NCBI GenBank assembly: GCA_000969725.1
Contig: JXSR01S005361.1
DNA length: 27,732 nucleotides
Strand: one strand, 5' to 3'
From: Ophiothrix spiculata
Lineage: Eukaryota > Echinodermata > Ophiuroidea > Amphilepidida > Ophiotrichidae
In this document: positions 9,479 through 19,982 of the stretch, in pieces
How positions within the stretch are numbered: position 1 is the first letter of the stretch
Layout: every line of letters starts with the position of its first letter
Made by a program: the position numbers and the translations under genes
The notes under the pieces: generated by a model
Seen by the model: the letters and a program-made list of their open reading frames with translations, nothing else
Database searches by the model: none
What the model was told of the DNA's origin: nothing

Positions 9479-9785
9479 CTGTTAACCCTAACAGTGTAAA
9501 ATCGTACAAAACCATACAAAGCCTAAGTCCGAATACGTCACCCATCAATCATTACGCAATCACCCGAGTCTTCCGTGAATGGCTAGCCTGCCTGAGTTCC
9601 CCCCGTAGCACGAAGCCCACACTCTCGCCTCTGAAACCAGAGGTCGAGGGTTCGCGCCCCGGGCCCGGCGCGCGCGCTGCGCTCGATTTTTTTCTTCCTC
9701 CCCCACCCTATGACGTATTTGTACTTAGTTTATTTTACCCCTTCCCCGTGAAAAAGCTAAACACGGTGGGTACTGTTAGGGTTAA
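9479..9785. mobile_element. 307-bp element with inverted termini and a tRNA-like core
   Basis: Ten-base direct repeats TCAAAGTATA (9469-9478 and 9786-9795) bracket the element. Its ends contain TTAACCCTAACAGT and the inverse ACTGTTAGGGTTAA. A second inverted pair lies inside: CTAAGTCCGAATACGTCA near 9523 and TGACGTATTTGTACTTAG near 9711. The core has a tRNA layout: an A-box-like TAGCACGAAGC at 9606, an anticodon-arm-like CCTCT/AGAGG stem at 9628-9643, and a GGGTTCGCGCC B box at 9648-9658. The A-to-B spacing (42 bases) is close to that of tRNA genes. The core is GC-rich (CCGGGCCCGGCGCGCGCG follows). The 10-bp duplication suits LINE-type mobilisation of a SINE, whereas inverted ends suit a DNA element. 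Related copies lie at 27386 and 27547. Confidence 0.7.
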
Positions 9786-9795
9786 TCAAAGTATA

Positions 9796-11699
9796 GTGTT
9801 GGGGCAGGGACTTAATGGTGATACAACACTTGGAGATATTGTGTTCTCCAGAGAAATCAACTGAAAGTTTAAACAGAACAAGTATGGCCAAGTTTCCTAC
9901 TACATGGGTGTGAGAGTTCTTCTTTTCAGCTGATTTCCTTGTTTTTGAAAATTTTCTTGTGTTAAAATTTCAGCTTTTTTATTCATTTTCAGCCCGATTT
10001 TTGATCTTTTTCCTGACTTTACGACGCTTTTCCTCGTTTTTCCTTGTTTTTGTCAACTGGCCACTCACACTCCTGCTACTAGCACCCAGGTACCCAGAAG
10101 GCCAGAGAAAAAACAAACAGGCACAAAAAGGCACATTACCGTAGCCACAAAGGGACATGTTTAATTGAGAATTACCTTTGAACTGTGTATTCATTTAATA
10201 TGCAAGAATTTGAAGAGAATAGAATAAAAATAGAAAACTTGACATTTCCCTGTATTTTATAGTTAGTAAAAGGAAGTAAAATTAACAAAAATTTAGTATC
10301 ATGATTACAAAATGTTGAATTTAATTAACATTGACGTATTGAATGTGGAACTGAATTCTGGAACAGGAGAAAGTTCACAAATATAAATTTTCCAGCTCAA
10401 ACCATTTTTTCTTTAGAAATGGAGTAATTTTAGACTAGCAATATAAATGGATCATTGTGTTCGAACATAGGCCTATAACTGACGGTGTCGGTAAGTACAA
10501 ACTATAGATTTGTTCTTGTTGTTTTCATTACATTTGCCATTGGGGTGAGTGGTGTAATTTGCTGTACCATTCAATGACCGTGTGTGAAGCGGGAGTTTCA
10601 AAAGTATGAGCTTGTGATGTGTGTATGACAGTTTGATATCACCTTGCTGCACTAATAGGTGCTAATGTAATACATGACTCGCTGATTTATTTCTGGAGTG
10701 ATCTCCAGTTACATATACATGGAAAACTTATGCGCGTCTGCTCAACAAAAATGTTTACACGCCCCTTTAGGGCACTTTGCCAGTTGCTGTTCTGTCTTCT
10801 GTGGCTATATAAGTTTATTTTGATAAAAAAGTTAATATCTTTGCTCGATATTCATCTTTATAGTATATTCCATCATAGAAAAAGTTGTACTTTTCCATAA
10901 CAGGAAGAACCCCATTTTTGACCTAAAAATCCTCAAAAATCAGTTTTTCAATGACGAAATGGTCATTTTCAGCCATTTTGAAGGAACTCCAAATAGATTA
11001 ACCTATAAGAATTAAATATCAGAAATAGCTCTAAGTGAGTTGTGGTAGTAGAAATATCACCACTCAGTGAAAGATTAGGCTTATGCTCCTTCCCAGTTGC
11101 TATACCAGTACATCTTTCACTTTGTAATGATATGTCGTCAGTTGCTTTCCTTTTTCACAATCTTCGACATAGCTAGGATAATTGTTAAGCAGCAGATATA
11201 CGGTTCATTTACGGTGTGCAACACAAGCTCTACCATTAATGACATATCTTTTTAAGTTTAAGAATACATGTCCTCAAAGCTCAAGTCCAATCAGTTCTTA
11301 TTGTGCAACGCCACATTCCTTCACACATCCAATGACAAGACAATTACTGGTCAAGGAAGAGGCTATAATAGCATGTTGATTATTTAAGTTTAATTCAGTT
11401 TACAAAATTACAGGATATTGTGTTACTAGACATGACAACGTCAATTATTTAATATGGTTAATAAGGCCATTGATCCCTCAATCAAAACAATAATGTCTAG
11501 CTTTCTGCAAGTCATTCATTAACGACAACTGTTTCAATTATTGCGTGCTGCTCTAACAATCCCATATATTATTGTTCTTGACTCAAATTCAATTATATAA
11601 TCTGAAACTTCAAGTTGATTGCACTTGAAGTAGGTAAATATTGTTGGTTTGTATGCTTGAAATGTGTCATTATTTTGCTCTGTCTGCTGGACATCCTTT
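9796..11699. other. non-coding stretch, nothing recognised
   Basis: AT-rich, with no open frame of coding character. Slightly GC-richer segments at 10060-10130 and 10725-10800 have no usable exon boundaries. No inverted or tandem structure was found by eye. Confidence 0.45.
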
Positions 11700-12744
11700 T
11701 TCTACTCAAGTAAAATGTTTTTGTGTCAAAAAACAGCCAGAGTTTGTTTGTTCACATGATTTGAATAATTTTTTCATCCTTGTTTTGATATATATCCGTG
11801 TAAAATTCAATTGGAATATTTTTCTGCTCAAGTAAAATGTTTTTGTGTCAAAAAACAGCCAGAGTTTGTTTGTTCACATGATTTGAATAATTTGTCCATC
11901 CTTGTTTTGATATATATCTGTGTAAAATTCAATAGGAATATTTTTCTGCTCTAGTAAAATGTTTTTGTGTCAAAAAACAGCCAGAGTTTGTTTGTTCACA
12001 TGATTTGAATAATTTTCACATCCTTGTTTGATATATATGTCTGTGTAAAATTCAATAGGAATATTTTTCTGGTCTAGTAAAATATTTTTTGTGTCAAAAA
12101 ACAGCCAGAGTTTGTTTGTTCACGTTATTTGAATAATTTTTCCATCCTTGTTTTGATGTATATCTGTGTAAAATTCAATAGGAATATTTTTCTGCTCAAG
12201 TAAAATGTTTTTGTGTCAAAAAACAGCCAGAGTTTGTTTGTTCACATGATTTGAATATTTTTCCACCCTTGTGTTGATATATATCTGTGTAACATGCAAT
12301 AAGAATATTTTAAATTTTACAAATTATAGAAACCAAAATNNNNNNNNNNNNNNNNNNNNNNNNNNNNNNNNNNNNNNNNNNNNNNNNNNTGTTTGTTCAC
12401 ATGATTTGAATAATTTTCACATCCTTGTTTTGATATATATATCTGTTTAAAATTCAATAGGAATATTTTTCTGCTCTAGTAAAATGTTTTTGTGTCAAAA
12501 AACAGCCAGAGTTTGTTTGTTCACATAATTTGAATAATTTATACATCCTTGTTTTGATATATATCTGTGTAAAATTCAATAGGAATATTTTTCTGCTCTA
12601 GTAAAATGATTTTGTGTCAAAAAACAGCCAGAGTTTGTTTATTCACATGATTTGAATATTTTTTCCACCCTTGTGTTGATATATATCTGTGTAACATGCA
12701 ATAAGAATAGTAAGTTCAAATTTTACAAATTATAGAAACCAAAA
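11700..12744. repeat. 122/123-bp tandem repeat array interrupted by an assembly gap
   Basis: The landmark TAAAATGTTTTTGTGTC starts at 11711, 11833, 11955, 12078 and 12201, then after the gap at 12480 and 12602, so the period is 122-123 bases. Units differ by single bases and 1-2 base indels (for example TTTTTTCATCC, TTTGTCCATCC and TTTTCACATCC in the same position). The last unit on each side of the gap ends in the same altered tail (GTGTTGATATATATCTGTGTAACATGCAATAAG in both). This is a minisatellite-size array. It is not a CRISPR array, because there are no unique spacers. Confidence 0.9.
12340..12389. other. assembly gap (50 N)
   Basis: Exactly 50 undetermined bases lie within the tandem array. 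The round length suggests a placeholder rather than a measured size, so the true number of repeat units is unknown. Confidence 0.95.
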
Positions 12745-13974
12745 TGTCAGTTAAGAATGTGTTATCTTTCTAATTTAAAGGTGTGTGTTCCAAAGATTTT
12801 TTAACTCTGCTTTCCAAAATCAAACTGTAGATTTTGATACTAAACGAGGCTCATATTTTTCTTATATAACCCCTGCAAACTTTTGCATCTGGATTATATT
12901 TCCTCTAAGAGATTTGGTTAATATTTATTTATACTGGGATAGTTATCAAAATAAATGTGTAGTTTTCTATGGATGGCTCGCAGACAGTTCATTGAACAGT
13001 AAAGTAGCTATTTTTATCCGAAGATATTACATAAAACAATATAAAACAGAGACTTCTAAATATAGTGCAGAAAGTATTGGTATTTGTTGGTATAAGTTAT
13101 ATATCAATCATTTAAGCTTAATTTCATAAAACTGTCCTTACTTCAGTTTGCCAGTTTTTGTGACGTTATATTAATTTTTATGAAAGGTACATATATATGT
13201 GAAATATTGTGAAGGAATATCTTATTTCAATCTGTTGTAACTATAAATAGAAACTTTAAAACTCGGTTACGAGTTTTTAATAATTACAACTTGAACAAAA
13301 TTGAAAAGTACACCATATAGGAAAACAAGAAAATCAGGGACCCAATTATTTTGCTGCTTGCATTTGCTATTGAACCAGGTAATGCAGGTGGGATATTCTA
13401 TATTCAAGTTCTATAAATATAGTCTTCAATACACAAACATTGTGTTACCATGGTTTTCAAAGAGCTTTGCCCTAAAGGCCAAAACTGCATTTTCCCAGAG
13501 TTTTTAACTTTTTAGTTCAAAAGTCAAATACAAAATATGCAACCTTATACACTTGTGTTGAATATAGCAGGATACTCTTACAGCACTTGTCAATTATAAG
13601 TCAGAATCTTAAATCGTACTTTGTTACTGCCTTTGGGTTTTTTGAATCTGAAGATAAAATATTTCATTAATATTCAGTTTATATTGGCATAAGTTGACTT
13701 GATGTTTATTTTAAAGAAAACACAGAAGACATGGATTAAGTTTTAATCAAAATTCATGAGTATTTGAAACTAGCATCAATGAACTGAATTTCTATGTTTT
13801 ATATTCCAGCAAAGACACTTTTATATCAATTGTGACGAATTCTTTGTCAATTTAAGATGTTATAATTTTTTTCGTTTTAGTATTCATGTTTTGGTTTAAT
13901 TGTCTGCTTATTTGGGAATGTTGTGCCTCAAACTACCCTATCAATTTAACCTGCTTCCTGTGAAAATCAATTGA
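12745..13974. other. non-coding stretch, nothing recognised
   Basis: AT-rich. A 114-codon open frame at 12785-13129 has an aromatic- and Ile-rich translation without recognisable domain or splice signals, and I treat it as a chance frame. No repeat could be delimited. Confidence 0.45.
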
Positions 13975-14366
13975 GGCCAAAAATATTGTTTGTTTGCCGC
14001 CCTCCAGTGGAAAAATTAAAATTTTGGATCGGTCGGTCGGTTGGTTGACCTTTTTTTCCCATTTGTTTTTACTCTTCACATATATTTTAAAGAATGATAT
14101 CATTCCATGGATTTTATCATGAATACTACTAGTAAGCAATGCAGGGCTTAATCAAAGATTGTGTTACATTATTTAGAGGAAATATGCATTTTGTACTACT
14201 AAATGTGACTTTATCACTGCTAAATTTTACGTTTTCCATCAAAAATATTGAGTTTTCATATTGTACATGTTTGAAGTAAAAAAAAACAAAACTAAAATAC
14301 CCGACCCAAATTTTTGGCATTTTAGGGTTGGTCGCGGAGGGCAAACAAACATATTTTTTTCAGGCC
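13975..14366. mobile_element. MITE with GGCC...TTGTTTGCC termini
   Basis: The left end (GGCCAAAAATATTGTTTG then CCGCCCTCC) and the right end (GGAGGGCAAACAAACATA then TTTTTTTCAGGCC) form about 30-bp inverted repeats. Subterminal GGTCGGTCGG / GGTTGGTCGCGG blocks and AAAATTTTGGATCGG versus CCGACCCAAATTTTTGG extend the inverse similarity inward. The 392-bp element has no coding capacity. Its ends resemble those of the element at 8131. Confidence 0.7.
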
Positions 14367-14785
14367 TGATAGTACTATATTTTGATGAAATTATTTTAGT
14401 GGTTCAATTTTATGGCCAGTGCACAACCTCAAGGAGTAAGCAGAGAAATGGAGATAAGGGACAATGGTGGCAGTGTTCAAAGAATTCTACCAAAACAAAT
14501 GATTATTCTATCTTTTGAGATTTTATTTGAAACAATTAATCTTTAATTTAGAGTCCATATAATTGCCATAATTATATAAAACAAAAATGCAATACATATG
14601 GTGTTATTATTATTTGTGATTTAGTAATTTGCATGTGATCAGCAGGAAACTGGTAGTCTGTCTTGTGATCTCAAGCTGTGAAATGCACAAAGATTCCTGC
14701 TAACATTGCTAGATAGATTTCAAAGTACTCAAAGGATTTTCCTTGCAATAAAGTAAAACAATACTAATGGGTTATAGCTTGATAT
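14367..14785. other. non-coding stretch, nothing recognised
   Basis: AT-rich, with no coding character, and it leads into the TATCA microsatellite. Confidence 0.45.
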
Positions 14786-14787
14786 AA

Positions 14788-14818
14788 TCATATCATATCA
14801 TATCATATATCATATCAT
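14788..14818. repeat. (ATCAT)n microsatellite
   Basis: A run of TATCA/ATCAT pentamers with one shifted unit lies directly before the TTTATCACTC end of the neighbouring element. A similar run precedes a second copy at 15706. Confidence 0.85.
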
Positions 14819-14980
14819 CTTTTATCACTCAGAAGATAAAAATACAACAATTTCATTTTTTAAGAGCTGAAAGGAAAATTTCGTGTATATATAACACTAA
14901 ATTTCAAGGTTCTACATGATAAGAAATCCTCTATATGTGATAAGAAAAAGTCGTATCATACAGCTCTTTTGCCAGTCCAA
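14819..14980. repeat. partial copy (5' half) of the TTTATCACTCAG element
   Basis: It matches 14981-15135 almost block for block, including TTTATCACTCAGAAGATAAAAATACAACAA-type start, GAAATCCTCTA, CATACAGCTCTTT and CCAGTCCAAC. The two halves are therefore a tandem duplication of about 160 bp. Confidence 0.75.
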
Positions 14981-15353
14981 CTTTTATCACTCAGTAGATA
15001 AAAATACAACAATTTCATTGGTTAATAAGTGAAAAGGATATTTCCATATCGAATCATAACTTCAGAGTTCTATATGATACGAAATCCTCTATGTGATACG
15101 AAAACTCATATCATACAGCTCTTTCACCAGTCCAACTCGTATCGCTTTTGGAACATGATTGCAGCCACGCGTTGTCCTACGCGATGCCGATAGAAACGAC
15201 GCGCATATATACCTGTCAATCAAACCCGGAAAATTACAAATCTAAAATTGATTGCAATGTTATAAAAATATAAAAATTAAAATTTTCCAAGCATTTTTCC
15301 TAGTATTTTCAAATTTTTGCTATCAACCTTTGTGTTTACTGAGTGATAAATTC
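14981..15353. mobile_element. element with TTTATCACTCAGT inverted ends, copy 1
   Basis: It starts CTTTTATCACTCAGTAGATA and ends TTTACTGAGTGATAAA at about 15353, giving 13-bp perfect inverted ends. The 5' half repeats the preceding 162 bp. The 3' half has a CpG-rich segment (ACGCGTTGTCCTACGCGATG) and CTGTCAATCAAAC, ACAAATCTA, TTGCAATGTTATAAAAATAT landmarks. It is non-coding and reads as a non-autonomous DNA element. Confidence 0.6.
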
Positions 15354-15469
15354 GTTATCCCCTGTTTTTCTCATGCAATACGAAAAATATTAATGGTTTG
15401 GGTTCGTATCACATGAGGCTGAATAATATTTTCTTGTATTGCATAAACAAACAGTGGATAACTAATAGT

Positions 15470-15690
15470 ATTGCTTTTGGAACATATTACAAAGCGCGCG
15501 CTGTTATGCGTACGAGAAACTGCAAGGTGTTGTACTGCGTGATGTTGATAGAAATGACTTACATATCTGTCAATGAGGCCTGGAAAACTACAAATCTACA
15601 ATTAATTGCAATGTTATAAAAATATAAAAAATAACCGTTTTCAAAGCATTTTTCATTAATATTTTCTCCTATTGTATGAACAAACATGGG
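15470..15690. repeat. partial copy (3' half) of the same element
   Basis: TTTTGGAACAT, GCGCGCGCTGTTATGCG, GTTGATAGAAATGAC, CTGTCAAT and TTGCAATGTTATAAAAATAT recur in the order seen at 15146-15275. The 5' half with the TTTATCACTCAG end is missing. Confidence 0.65.
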
Positions 15691-15705
15691 ATAAAAATAT
15701 AATTT

Positions 15706-15731
15706 CATATCATATTATATCATATCATATC
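15706..15731. repeat. TATCA-rich microsatellite, second run
   Basis: Imperfect TATCA pentamers directly precede the TTATCATTCAG start of the third copy of the element, as at 14788. Confidence 0.7.
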
Positions 15732-16076
15732 TTATCATTCAGCAGATTAAAAGAAGCAAATTCATTAGATAATAGCTAATAAATATGTTTCTGTATTGCT
15801 GTATTTGTTTTCATTTCTCATATTGCCCACAATTCTTGCTTGTCTTTTGTACAAGCATTTGAATCACACAGTACGCAGTTCTTGTGTGCAAGTTTTATTG
15901 CAGCACAGTGCAATGTGCATTGCTTGTAGTAACGATGCGCAGAGCTGTCAATCAAACTCAATATAGAAAAAAGAAATACAATTGATTGTAACATTTATAG
16001 ACAATATATAGGCCCTCTATGAAAATTTAATTCTCTAGCACTTTGAAGCTTTTATCTTATAACTGAATGATAAATT
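15732..16076. mobile_element. element with TTATCATTCAG inverted ends, copy 3 (diverged)
   Basis: It starts CTTATCATTCAGCAGATTAAA and ends AACTGAATGATAAATTTT. Both ends carry the same C-to-T variant relative to copy 1, so the inverted ends stayed matched while diverging. Internal CTGTCAATCAAACTC and GATTGTAAC landmarks match the other copies. Its right end touches the next element directly. Confidence 0.55.
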
Positions 16077-16077
16077 T

Positions 16078-16313
16078 TCATTCCAATAGCCGCCCGGGTC
16101 CCAATAAGGGCCAACCCATGTTTTTTAGGTGAAACTTGGTACCAATAAGTTGCATTCAGTTAGTTCTTACCATGCATGTGAGGTGATAAACTCCAACAAT
16201 TTTTTAAATTTTATTGATGTTTTGTGGTATTTCAGAATTTATCCTGTCAATTTCAAAAATAAGGGCCCATGCAAATTGACTTTGTTAAGGGTCCCGGGCG
16301 GTTATTGGAATGA
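16078..16313. mobile_element. 236-bp MITE with 25-bp GC-rich inverted ends
   Basis: The left end TCATTCCAATAGCCGCCCGG(GTCCC) is matched at the right by the inverse with two differences. An AATAAGGGCC word occurs near both ends (16104 and 16258). The interior is AT-rich and non-coding. A TTCATT/AATGAAT context lies at the boundaries, but no clear target duplication is present. Confidence 0.75.
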
Positions 16314-17673
16314 ATACGGTACACCATTTGGCCTCATATGCTGGTTGCCTCTCCCTGCAATAAACCGTAGTGCTGTGCTTTTCTCTGTCAACAACAATGA
16401 TTCCAAATTTTTAAGTTTCATCAAATCAGATTTTGTTTGTGCTTTTTAAGAGAATAAAACATATTTTTTCTTTGATTATGTAGTCACGAAATATGATGAC
16501 GTACACCGTATTTAAAGCTCTAGACAAAATATGGTAAATTGTTCGTAATTTGCTAAATTGTTTTTTCACATGTTAAAACACATGCAGAGACACGATATCC
16601 TGTGTTTCAACTCGAATTAAAATGGAGCTTTATTATTATTTATGATATTATATTACCTAATCATACAAATAATTTTAATGATTGTTTGTTATATGATATA
16701 CTGTATAATGTAATTCTAAATCATGATATGTGATCTGTATGTAATTAGAATTTTATCCAGAGATATTTCTTGTCTCAGCTAGACTTGTCTCAAGTCCTTA
16801 GGCACTTAAAATCTCTGGGATTTTTCAGGTCTTACTGCATTGTTTATTCTGTAAACAGAAATACATCTTATTTTGCAAATCAAGTTTTACCCAAACAAAA
16901 CACACTAAAACGAAAATAAACAATCCAAGGTTCTCCACAGTAAAAGCTAATATTCATTTTCAAAATATGAATTTACCAAGCAAAGTATGTATGGACCCTA
17001 TAAGCTGATTATGTCACTGGTAATGCCCCTTTGGAGAATATGCCACAGTAAACCTACCACAATTTTTCAACTTTACAATTCACATGGTTACCTGACAATT
17101 CAAAACAAAAACCCACCAGAAAAGAGCACATTTATCACTTTCAATAGAAAAATCTAAAAATATCACAGTTTTGAACATGTGCAAGGATAGTTACGTCCAG
17201 CCTAAGATGCAAACACAGATTTTGTGTATTTATGAACATATGGCCCTAGGAAACAAAATTTCTCAGTGTGGGTCTTTGTGGCTAGCCAAGTAGTATTAAT
17301 AGAATATCTGATATTTTAGGGACACATACACCCTTGATTATCAGCAGTAATAGTGGAAAATCCATTAGTATGGACAGTTTCATATAGGCCTATATTGTTA
17401 TACACTTGAACTTAAATCATGAAAGGGGGAGGGGCTGCCCAATCCAGCCTTGGACAAGGCTAGTCTCAGCCGCCATTTAGTGTAAAATTAATATTGGTTA
17501 CCATAATTAGAAAAAATTTCATATATATCTGCAAAATGAAACATAACTAGGCCAATGAAATTTCACATGGGTTATGAGAAAAATATGAGCACAATTTGAA
17601 AAAAAGTTGAGGCAATTGAACCATGCTCCTTTAAACCAGAATATTTTGAAAGTGCATGTAAACTTCATCACAT
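16314..17673. other. non-coding stretch, nothing recognised
   Basis: AT-rich, without coding frames. The segment 16970-17240 reads like an old repeat by texture, but I cannot delimit it. Confidence 0.4.
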
Positions 17674-18037
17674 ATGTGACCCGTCATTTCGAAAGGTACC
17701 TTAAGGGTCCCAAAATGAAAATGGCCTTTTTGGTCTGATCTGAAAGATTACTTTTTAAGCTTTAAAATGACACCTTGCTTTTGGTTACTGGATGTTTGAT
17801 TGAAAAGTTACATCAAAATTGGTAAAAGGCATTATGCTGATTCAGAAAAATATGGTTCTGAGAAAATCAAGGTTTAAAGTTTCTAGTTAGTAAAACTTGA
17901 ATGGAGAAAGGATTTTTATATCGGTTTTTTTAAAAAAACCTTGGACTTGATTTTTGCCTATGCTCAGCTTCAATTGCCAGTATCTTGTAATTTACTATGC
18001 CGACCTTAAGATACCGTTTGATATGACGGGTCACATT
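17674..18037. mobile_element. MITE with TGTGACCCGTCA inverted ends
   Basis: The left end ATGTGACCCGTCATTTCGAA and the inverse of the right end (ATGTGACCCGTCATATCAAA) agree at 18 of 20 positions. The similarity continues inward through GGTACCTTAAGGG versus GGTATCTTAAGG, about 40 bp in all. The 364-bp body is AT-rich and non-coding. Confidence 0.75.
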
Positions 18038-19800
18038 TTGGAAAGATTCAAGGGGCTTGCTTTAAATTCTCATTCCATATTTACCTTTGCATTCTGTTTT
18101 ATCCTGCTTGACACTTTTGTAGCTTTGTTCTTATGTTTTATAAAATTTTCATTGTGTAGCAATACCAAACAGCTACGTTTTTAATTATCTGTACTTGAGC
18201 CCCTTTTAAAAATGTTGCACAAATGTTTACCGTTTCCGGTGTACCAAATCTTACTGTGGTTTTCAAATCACCTGCAAATATCTAGAAAAGATATTGATAC
18301 AATTTATTCACTACGTGTAGGTAACATTCTTGGCTACATTTTTGTATATTTTTGCCAACTTGCAAGAACCTACCTTTATTAGAACAAAAGTTATGATACA
18401 ACAGTTAGAACTTTTTGAATGACCCTCGTAATTAAGATTACATGCATTATTCGGAATACGGGCTGGTGGATATCCCGCTCAAACCTCGTGACAATCTCAA
18501 AATATATCCATAATGCGGAAAAAATTCAGACAATTCATGAAGTGTATTATTTTCCGTACATTGTATTATTTTCTGTACAGCATAACTTACCTGAAAAACT
18601 TCAATATACTTTTCCCAGAGGAGGGGGAGGGGTGTAACTGGGTATCTTGAATGGGTAACCACCGGAGTCCAAAAGGGAGACCTGGACAGGCCTCGAGACA
18701 TGCAATATAGGGTATAAATTGACCTGGTGCTCTTATGAAAGGTTTTAAACCTGATAGGGTATTAAACCTAAAAAGAATGGTTGGATTAATTGTCAAAAAC
18801 AAATGCTTTCAATACCTGAAACCCTTCCTACAATTGATCTAAATCCCAAACTCTTTTTTTTCCCCTTCTTTTTTTGGATTAATTTTATTGTGTTACATTT
18901 GCATATGGTCTCATTTGAGCAAGTATGGTCCAGGATAGAGTATCCAGATAGGGCAGATTATGATCTCAGATGAGGTATCATTTCACCCATATGGGGTTAC
19001 CTTCAGAACCTGCGTTAGGCAGATGGTTACCCAGTCACAAATAGAAGTTGCCCCCCTCCCCACACTTTGCTGAACTTGAACAACAATAGCTTAGTTCCAG
19101 ACGATTAACAGTGCAGAAAATATATGATAATAGGTATGAATTTGTTTAATAATTATGACAAAGTACATGATTGTATATTTTTGATGATAAATAAAGGGCA
19201 TCTATGTTTGGGGGCGTTATGTTTACGTGTTAGTAAAACATCAAATGTATAGACAAAGTTGGTTTAACTTGCCTCAAATAAAAGTGCATAACATAATGCA
19301 AAATGTTGCTCTGGTTTTTGTTTTAATCATTAGCTAGCAAGTGATGGGATACCCATATCAATTTGTGTATGATATTTGTTGTTTAAAAAGTGTCGATCAT
19401 CTTCAACAACAAAAACATTAATTTCATGAGAAAGAAAAACATGGATATAACGGTGCAGAAAAAAGACGCTTTTTAACTCTTCTCATTTTTTGATTCAAGC
19501 ATAAATGATTCAAGTGGACCGTGCCATCCCTTATTGAAAGATCTTCAAAGGCAAATGGTTTAGGTCAACAAAGGTTTTTAATAGCCTATAAAATCATAAC
19601 ATCAAGTTTTTTGATGACACACTTGGGGTCATTTAATAGGGTTACCTTATTGTTGTCAGGTATATTAACGATGTGACAAATTTGATATCACAATGACCTA
19701 TAGATGTAGTAATAATATTGTTCTTACTTTCGTAATCAAATTGATTGCACAATTTCTAGGTTGTTGTTAAGGTTCTTAAAACTGATCCAAAAGATTGTGC
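18038..19800. other. non-coding stretch, nothing recognised
   Basis: Mostly AT-rich. A region at 18420-18720 is more balanced and open for 70-85 codons on both strands, but I see no conserved motif or splice pair. G-rich GAGGAGGGGGAGGGG at 18617 is the only notable simple sequence. Confidence 0.4.
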
Positions 19801-19805
19801 ACTTA

Positions 19806-19845
19806 CGTGGACGTTTCGACAACAAACTGTTGTCTTATTCATCGC
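19806..19845 (-). ncRNA. hammerhead-like motif of a retroelement end (degenerate)
   Basis: On the minus strand the order is GATGA (within GCGATGA), four bases, a perfect 7-bp stem GACAACA/TGTTGTC with a 3-base loop, then GAAAC and GTCCACG. The GATGA...stem...GAAA layout recalls the hammerhead ribozymes described in Penelope-like retroelements. The canonical core needs CUGANGA directly against the stem. Here two of seven bases differ and four extra bases intervene, so self-cleavage is unlikely. It is more probably a decayed repeat terminus; no reverse transcriptase remains nearby. Confidence 0.3.
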
Positions 19846-19982
19846 TTGTTTGGTTGTGACTTTTCTTTATTTTTTGCTGCCTATTTTCAAGTTTCTTGAA
19901 AAGTGTTCTGTCGCAAGTCCTCCTTTTTGGGGTGAGTCATCACATATATTTGGTAGCTTGTAAGAACTATAGATACGGCCTT

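Noticed and set aside
9590..9660. Functional tRNA gene
   Set aside because: A and B boxes and an anticodon-like arm are present, but the acceptor stem does not pair and the segment lies inside a repeated element with inverted ends.
11700..12744. Regular repeats as a CRISPR array
   Set aside because: The whole 122/123-bp unit repeats with no unique spacers, and the genome is eukaryotic by exon structure.
12785..13129. 114-codon + open frame as a gene
   Set aside because: An aromatic- and Ile-rich translation with no motif, starting from a non-ATG-supported context directly after a repeat array.
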